This document shows, piece by piece, positions 9,041 to 17,900 of a stretch of DNA of 64,000 nucleotides. The notes under the pieces are model-generated. The model saw nothing but the letters and a program-made list of their open reading frames with translations, ran no database searches and was not told the origin of the DNA. Position 1 is the first letter of the stretch; the number at the start of each line of letters is the position of its first letter. Position numbers and translations under genes: made by a program. The stretch comes from Micromonospora sp. HK10 (GTDB taxonomy: Bacteria; Actinomycetota; Actinomycetes; Mycobacteriales; Micromonosporaceae): NCBI RefSeq assembly GCF_000982955.1, contig NZ_KQ058850.1, positions 1 to 64,000 on the forward strand. The letters run 5' to 3'.

Positions 9041-9604
9041 GTGTTCACCGCGATCCGCACGCGCCGGCTTGCCCTCCGGCCGGTCACGATGGGCGACCTC
9101 GATGATGTGCACGCGTTCCAGCGTCGGCCTGACGTGTGTCGCTGGATGCTGGGCAACGGTCCGCGTAGCCGTGAGCAGTCGCGGGAGTCGGTGGCGGCGA
9201 TGTCCCGCGAGGACGGGTTGCGTGTCGAGGGTGACGTCCTGACCTTGGCCGCGGAGGTGGATGGGCGGGTGACCGGGACCGTGGAGTTGGTCTGGCGGAG
9301 CCAGGCCGACCGTACCGCTGAGATCGGGTATGTCTTCAACCCGGAGTTCTCCGGCCGTGGGCTGGCCACCGAGGCCGTGGCGGCGCTGCTGGGTTGGGGC
9401 TTCGACGAGTTCGGTCTGCACCGCGTCTACGGCCGGTGCCACGCCAGCAACGAGGCGTCGGCCCGGCTGATGACGCGGTTGGGGATGCGGTGCGAGGCGC
9501 GGCATGTCGAGAGCTACCTGTTCCGCGGCGAGTGGGCGGACCGGCTCGTGTTCGCGGTGTTGGCCCGAGAGTGGCTGTCGCGCTCGGCGACGCCGCGTGG
9601 CTGA
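9041..9604 (+). CDS. GNAT family N-acetyltransferase (RimJ/RimL type)
   Basis: A 187-aa acyl-CoA N-acyltransferase. RTRRLALRPVTMGDLDDV is the usual RimJ/RimL opening. IGYVFNPEFSGRGLATEAV is motif A, with the pyrophosphate-binding loop in the Q/RxxGxG/A position, and HRVYGRCHASNEASARLM is motif B. The enzyme would transfer acetyl from acetyl-CoA to an amine, such as a protein N-terminus or small molecule; the substrate cannot be told. GTG 9041 is chosen because family similarity begins there. An upstream in-frame GTG at 9011 would add ten residues. It is monocistronic. Confidence 0.75.
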   Translation: MFTAIRTRRLALRPVTMGDLDDVHAFQRRPDVCRWMLGNGPRSREQSRESVAAMSREDGLRVEGDVLTLAAEVDGRVTGTVELVWRSQADRTAEIGYVFNPEFSGRGLATEAVAALLGWGFDEFGLHRVYGRCHASNEASARLMTRLGMRCEARHVESYLFRGEWADRLVFAVLAREWLSRSATPRG

Positions 9605-9700
9605 CGTGGAGTCCAGGGCCGACGGTTGACGGGCCGGCCCCGGTGCCCGTCCGGTGCCAGAAGTCGCTCAGCTTCACTGGAGCTTGCTCCCGCAGGAGCG

Positions 9701-9937
9701 TCACGGAGGCACGTAGCTTTCTGAAGCTCGATCGCCGAGGGCCGGAAGGTCACGTTCGGCCAGGTACGGCTCGTCCTGCCAGCGGTAGAGGTCGCGCAGC
9801 AGGGAAATCTCGGCGCCGTGATGGATCAGCTCTCTGTTGACGTGCAGGATTCTGTTCTCCATGGGAAACCGCTCGGGACCCATCGTGGGCGGATTCTCCA
9901 AGTCGGCGTCCGACAGGTCGCGAACCCCGCGTTCCAT
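9701..9937 (-). pseudogene. DinB-family protein, C-terminal relic
   Basis: The 78 codons include ILHVNRELIHHGAEISLLRD, which is the conserved last helix of actinobacterial DinB/mini-circle family proteins (four-helix bundle, metal-binding His, thiol-dependent enzymes of the YfiT/mycothiol type). The upstream three quarters of a normal gene of about 170 codons is missing: the frame begins at 9937, and the DNA between 9938 and 10023 carries no family sequence I can recognise. It is therefore a truncated, probably non-functional copy, one of several deletion-trimmed genes in this window. Confidence 0.55.
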
Positions 9938-10023
9938 TTCCTATACATGTCGTCGAAGGCGTGCAGTGCCCGGGTCTGGGCGGTGTGATTGCGGTGGTCT
10001 GAGCTGGCGATGGTGAACGGCGG

Positions 10024-11214
10024 TCAGAAGTAGTCGAGCAGGTGCGCCGCTCCGCCGGCGGCGAGCAGGTCCAGCGCCCGCGGGTCGGCGCCGGTGGCGT
10101 GCAGCAGGCCGGCGTCGGCGACGGACGCGGCGGTGCTGGCGCTGCTGTAGAGCAGGGCGAAGCCGCGTACGGTCAGGTGCAGGTCGGCGTCGCCGCTGAT
10201 CCGGGTCAGCTCGGCCGCCCCGTCGGCGACCGCCAGCCGCCAGGTGCCGGTGTTCCAGTCGGCGAGCGGATCGGTGAGGTGGAACTCGACGGTGCCGCGT
10301 ACGTGGGCGGGCCAGCCGCGCACGGCGACGGCGCGGGTGACGTCCACCGGTCGGTGCATCCACGGCTGCGACTCGTGTTCGCGGGCGGCTTCCAGCGGCA
10401 GCTGGGCGCTGACGGCGTCACCGTCGAGCAGGCGGAGCCGCACCTTCGGGGCGACGCTGTGCCAGCTCGCCAGGACGCCCACGAGTTCCCGGGCGGCGTC
10501 GGCGGTGGTGGCGAAGATGTCCTCGACGGTGAGCACGGCGTCGTCGCCGTAGCCGCGCCCACGGTTCCAGGCGGCGTAGCCGACGAGGTGATCGTCCTCC
10601 TCGACCAGGGTGAGGCCGTCGAAGGGCAGGGTGTCAGTGCTGGTGTGCGCGTCGAACAGGGCGCCGCGTCGGGTGAGCATCCCGCGCCGGTCCCGGGCGA
10701 GTCGTTCGTAGAGGGCGGCGACGGCGGACAGGTCGGCGGGCGTACCGGCGCGGACGTTCAGGTGTGCGGCCGGGCGGTGCCGGGGCAGTGTCACGGTGGG
10801 CAGGTCGACTGTGCGCAGCACCCCGGCGACGTCCCATCCGCAGGCGCGGTAGGGGGCGGTGACGGTCGGGAACAGGGCGCTGACGGCGGCGCCCCGGTCG
10901 TGGGCGCCGCGCAGCAGGCCGGTGAGCAGGGCGCGGGCCACGCCCCGGCCGCGGGCCTCGGGGGCGACGGCGACCCCGGCGACGTCGGCGGCGGGCACCG
11001 CGCGTCCGGACCACCACTGCTCGTGGTGCAGGTCGACCGCCCTGCCGAGGATCCGGCCGGTGGCGTCGAACGCGCCGTAGCGGGTCAGGCCGGGCAGCGC
11101 GACGGTGACCTGCGGTGGCGGCTGCGGGTCGAAGCCGAAGGCGTGCCGGCCGAGCTGCCAGGCGTCGGTGAGGTTGTCGAGGGTGAGCTCACGCACGTGC
11201 GCGGTGGCGGACAT
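10024..11214 (-). CDS. eis: Eis-type aminoglycoside/lysine N-acetyltransferase
   Basis: A 396-aa protein with the three-part Eis architecture. The N-terminal GNAT domain has VAGVAVAPEARGRGVARALL (acetyl-CoA pyrophosphate loop, residues about 80-100), followed by a second GNAT-fold domain and a C-terminal SCP2-like domain. The chain ends in DYF: in Eis proteins the C-terminal carboxylate, with a conserved Tyr near FPTVTAPYRACGW, serves in catalysis. Eis proteins acetylate amines, including aminoglycosides at several positions and protein lysines; the natural substrate here is unknown. Start ATG 11214. It stands alone, downstream of and co-directional with the SARP gene, with about 150 bp between. 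Eis enzymes in actinomycetes can confer intrinsic aminoglycoside tolerance; that is family knowledge, not shown here. Confidence 0.85.
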   Translation of the reverse strand: MSATAHVRELTLDNLTDAWQLGRHAFGFDPQPPPQVTVALPGLTRYGAFDATGRILGRAVDLHHEQWWSGRAVPAADVAGVAVAPEARGRGVARALLTGLLRGAHDRGAAVSALFPTVTAPYRACGWDVAGVLRTVDLPTVTLPRHRPAAHLNVRAGTPADLSAVAALYERLARDRRGMLTRRGALFDAHTSTDTLPFDGLTLVEEDDHLVGYAAWNRGRGYGDDAVLTVEDIFATTADAARELVGVLASWHSVAPKVRLRLLDGDAVSAQLPLEAAREHESQPWMHRPVDVTRAVAVRGWPAHVRGTVEFHLTDPLADWNTGTWRLAVADGAAELTRISGDADLHLTVRGFALLYSSASTAASVADAGLLHATGADPRALDLLAAGGAAHLLDYF

Positions 11215-11363
11215 CGGGCCACCATAGTCGCGGCTGATCGGGCCGGTGCAGCGATTTTGATCGGGCGGAAGGGAAGTCGATTGTGCGGAGGCCCGAGGCG
11301 GGAGCCGTGCTGCACAGTCGTTGACATCGCAGTCGACATCAACGGCGTTGGCCGGCGGTGGAC

Positions 11364-14300
11364 TCAGCCGGGACAGTCAGAGCAGAGCCTGGGGCTATGC
11401 TCCGGACGGGAGTGGGTCTTTGTCCCCTGCCGGGTGCGGCGCAGGACACTCATGCTGTGCGCGAGGTCGAGGCGGTGGCCCGTGCGGCGGTGCAGGTCCG
11501 CCGCCTGGCCTGCCAGGCTCACCGCGGTGGCGATGTCGCCCCGGCCTAGGTGCACGCGGGCCAGCGCCGTGAGCGCCTGCCCCTCGAACTGGGGGTAGCC
11601 CGCAGTTCGGGCGAGGCGCAGCGCCTCGTCGGCCGCCTCCGCCGCGGCCGCCGGATCGGCACGCGACTGCGCCTCGGCCAGCCCGATGAGGGCGACGCAG
11701 GTGTACTGAGTGTCACCCGCCGACCGGGCCAGGTGCAGGGCCCGGCGCTGGTAGGCGACGGCCAGCCGGGTCTGGTGCGCCCGGTGGCGCACCGCGCCGA
11801 GACTGGTGAGCACGAGCGCCTCCGCATGCGCGTCGCCGCTGCCGCGCAGCAGGCCGAGGGCGGAGCGGGCGGTACGCAGTGCCTCGTCCGGTCGGGCGGT
11901 GAGCCGCTGGACCAGGGCCAGGTAACCCAGCGCGCTCGCTTCGCCAGCCCGGTCGGCCAGTTGTCGATAGATCATGGCGGCGTCCTGCAGCCGCCGCTCG
12001 GCCTGCTCCAACCGCCCCTCGCGCTGGTGGAGCGTACCGAGGTTGACCAGCACCGCCGCGGTGCCGCGCCGGGTGCCGGCAGCGTGGTGCAGGTCCATTG
12101 CCTCGATGAGCTGCTCCCGAGCGAGGTCGAGCCGGCCGAGCAGCATGTTCATGACGGCCAGGTTGTTCAGGTTGATCGCCACACTGGACGGCTTGCCGTT
12201 GGCCCGGGCCAGGGCCAGCGCCTGGCTGGTATACGCGGCGGCCTTCTCCGTCTGGCCGAGGCGGGAGTGCTGCACCCCCAGCACCGTGAGCGCGGCCGAC
12301 CGCCCGGCCGACCAGCCCGCCGTGAGACTGAGCCGCGCCGCCTGCCGGCAGGTCTCGATCGCCTCCCGGTGCCGGCCCCCGGCCGCGTACGCCTGGGCCA
12401 GCCCCAGCTGCATGGCGGCCTGAGCCCGCAGGTCCCCCTCGGCCCGGGCGGCGGCCAGGCCGATCCGGCAGACCTTCAGCCAGGCCGTCAGCGCGCGGCC
12501 GGACAGGAAGTGGCCGCGCAGCGCGTCGGCGATCAGCCAGGCCGCGGCAGGCTCGCCGTGCTCCGCGGCCCTCCCGATCGCCTCCACCAGCTGGGCCTGC
12601 TCGGTGTCCAGCCACGCGGCGGCCTCCCGCGCCGTGCCGAAGACCGTCGGCGCCTCCGGTGACAGCCGTACGATCTGCGGGTACAGCGTCTGCGCCGCCG
12701 CCAACACCCGGTCCAGGTACCAGCGGTAGCAGCGCCGCCGGGCGGCCCGCCGCCCGTCCTCCGGTTCCTCGGCTGCGGCCCGCTGCCGCGCGTAGTCGCG
12801 CAGCAGGTCGTGCATCGTGTACCGGTCAGCGGCCCGTCTCATCACCAGGTGGGCGTCGACGAGCCGGTCCAGCGCGTCGACCGGGTCGCCCCGCTCGTAC
12901 CGTTCCCGTGTGCTGTCGTCAACGTCGGCCGGGTCGGCGCAGGCGGCCGCGTCCTCGCCGGCGAGCGTGCGTGCCAGCTCCACGCCGAACTCGGTCACCG
13001 GCAGCTCACCCAGCAGCCGGAACAGCCGCCGCTGCCCGGGGTCCAGGGCGGCGTACGAGTGCCGAAAGGCCACCTCGACGGCCGCGTGCGCGTCGTCCCG
13101 CAGGGTCAGCGCGTCCAGCCGGCGTTCGGAGCGCAGCCGGTCCAGCAGCAGGTCCAGTGGTGCGCCGGGGACGAGGGCGGCGCTGGCCGCCGCGATCCGT
13201 AGCGCGAGCGGCAGACCGCCACACGCTCTCGCCAGTTCCCACGCCTCCTGCGGGCGGTCGCGCAGCAGGCTGCCGACCAGCGCGACGGCGTCCTGCGGTG
13301 CGAGCACGTCGAGCGGAAGCTCGGCGGCGCCGTCCCGGGCGACCAGGCCGGTGAGCCGGCGCCGGCTGGTCACCAGCACCACGCAGTCGCGCCCGCCGGG
13401 CAGCAGCGGGCGCACCTGGTCGGCGTGGTTGGCGTTGTCCAGCAGGACCAGCAGGCGGCGCCCGGCAGCAGCGGTGCGGAACATGGCCGAGGCGAGCCGG
13501 TCGTCGGGCGGGACCTGGTGCGGCGGCGTGCCGAGCGCGACGAGCAGGTGGGTCAGCGCGTCCAGCGGGGTCAGCGGCGGGGTGTCGCCCCAGCCGCGCA
13601 GGTCGAGGTACAACTGACCGTCCGGGAAGCGGGCCTGCGCCTCGTGCGCCCACCACACCGCCAGGGCGGTCTTGCCGATCCCGGCCATGCCGGAGATCAC
13701 CACCAGTGCCCCGAGCCGGTCCAGTGCGCGCACCTGGCGCTCCCGTCCGACGAACGGCGTGGAAGCCGGTGGAAGCTGCCGCGGCGGCGCACCGCTCGGC
13801 GCCACCGGCTCCGGCGCTGCGGTCGGCGACGTCGGGCGGTTGCCCAGCGCTGCGGTGGGCGGCTTCTGGCGGTCGTCCGGGGCTGCGGTGACCGGTGTCG
13901 GGCGGCCATCCGGCGCGCCGGTCAGCAGCTGCAGGTGCACCTCGCGAAGCTCCGGCCCCGGGTCGACGCCGAGTTCCTCGGCGAGTTGCCGGCAGGAGGC
14001 GGCGTAGCGCTCGAGCGCCTCCGCCGTGCGGCCGGCCGCGTGCAGCGCCCGCATCAGCACCGCCACCAGCGGCTCGACCAGCGGGTACTCGCCCAGCAGG
14101 GCCGGTACCCGGGCCAGGATCGGTGGGTGGTTTCCCAGGCGCAGTTCGCTGTGCGCCCAGGCGAGCACGGCGTCCAGCCGTCGCTCACGCAACTCCTCCC
14201 GGACCTCGCCCAGCCATGGGCTGGACACGCCGGTGAACGGCGTGCCCTGCCACAGCCTCAGCGCCTCGCGCAGCATCTCGGCGTGCCGCGGCGGATCGTC

Positions 14301-14648
14301 ACGCACCGCCCGGGCCGCATCCGACAGCCGGACGAACCGGTGCAGGTCGATCCACTCCGGGTTGACGTCGAGCAGGTACCCGTTGGCGTCCCGTTGCAGG
14401 GTGGGCCGCTCGGGTGAGAGGGCGGCCAGCACCCGCCGCAGGTTCATGACGTGCCCGTAGAGCGCGTTGCGGGCGTCCGCGGGCGGGTCCTCGCCCCAGA
14501 CCCGGCGGATGAGCGTACGGACCGGCACCGGGCGGCCCGCGTCGACGGCCAGGGCGACGAAGACCAGCCGCCGCTTGGGCGGCCCGAGGTCGACCGTCCG
14601 CCCCGCGGCGACGATCCGTACCGGGCCCAGCACCTGAGCATTCGACAT
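11364..14648 (-). CDS. AfsR/SARP family transcriptional regulator (BTAD, NB-ARC, TPR)
   Basis: A 1094-aa large SARP. The OmpR-like winged helix occupies about residues 1-95 (VLGPVRI opening, PPKRRLVFVALA), and the bacterial transcriptional activation domain about 100-245 (ending PELREVHLQLL). After a Pro/Ala-rich linker comes an NB-ARC ATPase with P-loop GMAGIGKTAL near residue 325 and LLVLLDNANHADQVRPLL Walker B. TPRs fill about 690-1060. Such proteins are ATP-gated activators that bind 11-bp-spaced direct repeats. Start ATG 14648, preceded by GGGGGAA. It is divergent from the 1547-aa secreted enzyme, with a matching tandem repeat (14702-14720) in the 272-bp gap, so that gene and itself are the likely targets. 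Confidence 0.85.
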   Translation of the reverse strand: MSNAQVLGPVRIVAAGRTVDLGPPKRRLVFVALAVDAGRPVPVRTLIRRVWGEDPPADARNALYGHVMNLRRVLAALSPERPTLQRDANGYLLDVNPEWIDLHRFVRLSDAARAVRDDPPRHAEMLREALRLWQGTPFTGVSSPWLGEVREELRERRLDAVLAWAHSELRLGNHPPILARVPALLGEYPLVEPLVAVLMRALHAAGRTAEALERYAASCRQLAEELGVDPGPELREVHLQLLTGAPDGRPTPVTAAPDDRQKPPTAALGNRPTSPTAAPEPVAPSGAPPRQLPPASTPFVGRERQVRALDRLGALVVISGMAGIGKTALAVWWAHEAQARFPDGQLYLDLRGWGDTPPLTPLDALTHLLVALGTPPHQVPPDDRLASAMFRTAAAGRRLLVLLDNANHADQVRPLLPGGRDCVVLVTSRRRLTGLVARDGAAELPLDVLAPQDAVALVGSLLRDRPQEAWELARACGGLPLALRIAAASAALVPGAPLDLLLDRLRSERRLDALTLRDDAHAAVEVAFRHSYAALDPGQRRLFRLLGELPVTEFGVELARTLAGEDAAACADPADVDDSTRERYERGDPVDALDRLVDAHLVMRRAADRYTMHDLLRDYARQRAAAEEPEDGRRAARRRCYRWYLDRVLAAAQTLYPQIVRLSPEAPTVFGTAREAAAWLDTEQAQLVEAIGRAAEHGEPAAAWLIADALRGHFLSGRALTAWLKVCRIGLAAARAEGDLRAQAAMQLGLAQAYAAGGRHREAIETCRQAARLSLTAGWSAGRSAALTVLGVQHSRLGQTEKAAAYTSQALALARANGKPSSVAINLNNLAVMNMLLGRLDLAREQLIEAMDLHHAAGTRRGTAAVLVNLGTLHQREGRLEQAERRLQDAAMIYRQLADRAGEASALGYLALVQRLTARPDEALRTARSALGLLRGSGDAHAEALVLTSLGAVRHRAHQTRLAVAYQRRALHLARSAGDTQYTCVALIGLAEAQSRADPAAAAEAADEALRLARTAGYPQFEGQALTALARVHLGRGDIATAVSLAGQAADLHRRTGHRLDLAHSMSVLRRTRQGTKTHSRPEHSPRLCSDCPG

Positions 14649-14701
14649 GTGTTCCCCCGCCGGGTGCGTCGTGGCTCCCCAGTCAAGATCCTAAATACGT
14701 C

Positions 14702-14720
14702 GATAAGACTTTGATAAGAC
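14702..14720. promoter_or_regulatory. tandem GATAAGAC repeat, candidate SARP binding site
   Basis: GATAAGAC occurs at 14702-14709 and again at 14713-14720, a perfect 8-bp direct repeat with a period of exactly 11 bp. A weaker third copy may lie 11 bp to the left (4 of 8 bases match). SARP regulators bind heptameric direct repeats spaced 11 bp, one helical turn, and a SARP gene starts 54 bp away. The pair lies between the SARP gene and the divergent secreted-protein gene, and is AT-rich compared with its surroundings. No clear -10/-35 pair could be fixed. Confidence 0.5.
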
Positions 14721-14920
14721 CCTCCACCGGACGCCTCTGCCAACCTGCACCAAACACCCGCCAGGGCGATCGCGGCCCGGTTCGTGGCTGCGGCCGCGAC
14801 AGTCCGCGTCCGCCACCGGTCGAACCCGCCCGCGGGACGGCCGGTCGCCGACGATCAGCCCGACCCGGAGGGCCCGGCCCGGAGCCGGCACTCGTAGGTC
14901 CGGGCAGGAGGGACAGTCGC

Positions 14921-17900
14921 ATGATCTGTCGCCGGTCATCCCTGTCGCGCGCCGCGACCGCCGCGCTCGCGGCGTCCGTCGCGCTGACGCTGGGGGCCGT
15001 GGCGCCACCCGCCGCGGCCGGGTCGTCTCCGGCCGCGGCGGCCGCCGAAACCCCTGCGCCGCCAACCCAACGCCCGTCGGGCCGGCCCACGGTCGAGCCC
15101 GCACAGCGGGACGCGATCCTCGGTCCCGGCTGGCGCCGCTCCACCGACCGCCTCGTCGCCACCTCCGGCGACGGCAACGGGTTCCACATCCTCACCGCGT
15201 CCGCTCGCGACGGCTACAGCTGGCGGACGGTCACCACCCTCGCCGAGCCCGGCTTCGAGGCCGACCAGTGGATCGGCAACGCCTGCGTGACCGGGTCGGG
15301 CCGGCGACTGGCCGTCACCTACGCGCCGCGTACCTTCACCAACACCCCGCTGCTCGGCGCGCGGGGCGGGTTCACCGCCGTGGTCGACCTGGCCACCGGG
15401 GCGGTGCGCAAGCTGGCCTTCCAAGCCACTCTGGCCTACTTCAGCCCGGGCTGCGGCACCGGCGAGGCCGTGCTGTTCACCCAGGAGAGCGGCGACGACC
15501 AGCCCGCCGGTCTCGCCACCCGGATCGTCCAGGTGGACGCGTCGAGCGGCCGCGCCGGCCCGGCCACCGTCGTGCCCGACCAGGTCACGTCCGCCGTCCC
15601 CGCGCCCGGTGGTGGCATCCTCGCGGCCGGCCAGGGCCGTCTGCTGCGCGTCGAGCGCACCGGGCGCCTGCGCACCCTGGCCCGCACCGGCGCCGTGCCG
15701 TACCGGCTGGTTCCGGACGCCGACGGGGGAGTGGTCTTCCTCGATCGCCAGGCGGATCAGGCCCTGGTCCGGCGGGTGGCCACCACCGCGCCCGGCGCCA
15801 CCACCGCGCCCGTCGTCACGCTCGCCCGCGGCCCGCTGACCCAGGTGGAGCTGTCCCGCTCCCGCGGCCAGGCCTACGTGACCGGCCCGGCGACCTGGGC
15901 CACGGAACGGCACCCCGACACGGTCACGCTGCTGCCCGCGGCGACCAAGTACGCGCAGGTCTCCACCGAGGGCCGAGCCGTTCTTGAGGCCGTCACCTGG
16001 TCCGGGACGACCGATCCCCGGGTACCGGTGGCCAACCCGGACGCGGCGCGGACGGTGGATCTCACGGTGACCGTGCGTGGCACCGGGCGGCGGGTCAGCT
16101 TCCAGGTAGACCCGGCCGCGCCGGCACAGGACCGCAGCGGTGCCGGTCGCCAGCGCCACCCCGCCCTGGCGACCGCCGCCGCTCGCCCGGCCGCCGCCCG
16201 GACCATGGCCGCGAGCACCGGGTCGCCGAGTGACCCGTTGGAGACCGAGCGGACCTGCTCGGTGCCCCGCAACAACGCCTTCGACCAGGTGACGCAGCCC
16301 AAGCCCCGGCAGGTCGAGTGGGCGGTGGACCAGGCGGTCCGTCAGGTGCTGACCGTGCAGCGCCCGGCCAACTGGAAGAACCTGGGCATGCCCGCCTACA
16401 CGCCGCAGGGCCTGTTCCCGGCCGTGCAGCTCAGCGGCGGCGGCTACATCCCGGCCCAGGTCGCTCTCGGCGTCGCGGCGCAGGAATCCAATGTGTGGCA
16501 GGCGTCCTCCCACGTGGTGCCCGGCGAGACGGGCAACCCGCTGATCGGCAACTACTACGGCCGCCCGCTCTACGACAGCACGTCGAGCAACGACTGGCAG
16601 ATCGACTGGTCGAAGGCCGACTGCGGGTACGGCGTCATGCAGATCACCGACGGCATGCGACTGGTCGGCTCGGAGCGGCCCGGCGAAACGGCCTACCCGT
16701 ACCAGACGCAGCGCGCCATCGCGCTCGACTTCGCCGTCAACGTGGCGCTCGGCGTGCGGATGCTCGCTCAGAAGTGGAACGAGACCCGGGCCGCCGGGCT
16801 CGTCGTCAACGACGGCAAGCCGCAGTACCTGGAGAACTGGTTCCTCGCGGTCTGGGCGTACAACAGCGGCTTCCACCCGCAGAGCGAGGCCGCCGCGAAC
16901 GGCGGCGCGTGGGGCGTCGGCTGGGCCAACAACCCGGCCAACCCGCGCTACAAGCAGAACCGCGACCCGTTCATGGACAAGACCTACGCCGACGCCGCCC
17001 ACCCACAGGACTGGCCGTACCCGGAGAAGGTGCTCGGCTTCGCCGGCCACCCGGTCGAGATCCTCGAGGCGCCGAACACGCTGGTGGCGGCCTTCCGGCC
17101 CGCCTGGTGGCCGGGCACCGAGGCCACCGCACCGGCCAACCGGGCCGCGGTGAAACCGCCGGTCGACCTGTTCTGCGACACCAGCAACGACTGCGCGTAC
17201 GGGGCGGTCATCACGCCCACCGACCCGGAGGTGGCCGGCGAGCCGGCCGGCCCGTGCGCGCACCGCAACGCCGCGGGCCAGTACGACCTGAAGTGCTGGT
17301 ACCACGAGGCGCGAGGCTGGAAGAGCGACTGCTCGGCTGCGTGCGGGCGGGAGTTGCTGCGGTTCGACCCCGGCTGGGAGTACCAGGCCGACGGCACCGC
17401 GTATCCGCCGTCCTGCTCGCGCACCGGCTTCCCGGCCAACGCCGTCATCGTCGACGACGTCGCGGCGGCGGTCCCCCCGATCCGCCCCGGCTGCGACAAG
17501 TCCGGCTGGGCCAACGGCGGCACGTTCACCCTCGACTTCGGCGCGGATGCCGCCGGCAACTACCCGTCCAAGGTGGACTTCCATCAGCTCGGCGGCGGGT
17601 TCGGCAGCCACTTCTGGTTCGCCTACACCCACCTGCCCGGGGATCGCGCCGACTCGATGAAGGTGACGGCCACCTGGCGCCCGTACACGGCGATGAACGG
17701 ATGGACCCGGATCCGCGTGCACATCCCGGACCACGGCGCCTGGACCCAACAGGCCCGGTACGTCATCGACCTGGGCAACGGCCTCCGCCGGTTCCGGGTG
17801 GTAAACCAGGCCAGGCAGGCCAACACCTGGGTGGACCTCGGCGTCTTTCCGGTGGCGGGGGTGCCGAGCGTGCGGCTGAGCACGGATACGCAGGACGGCA

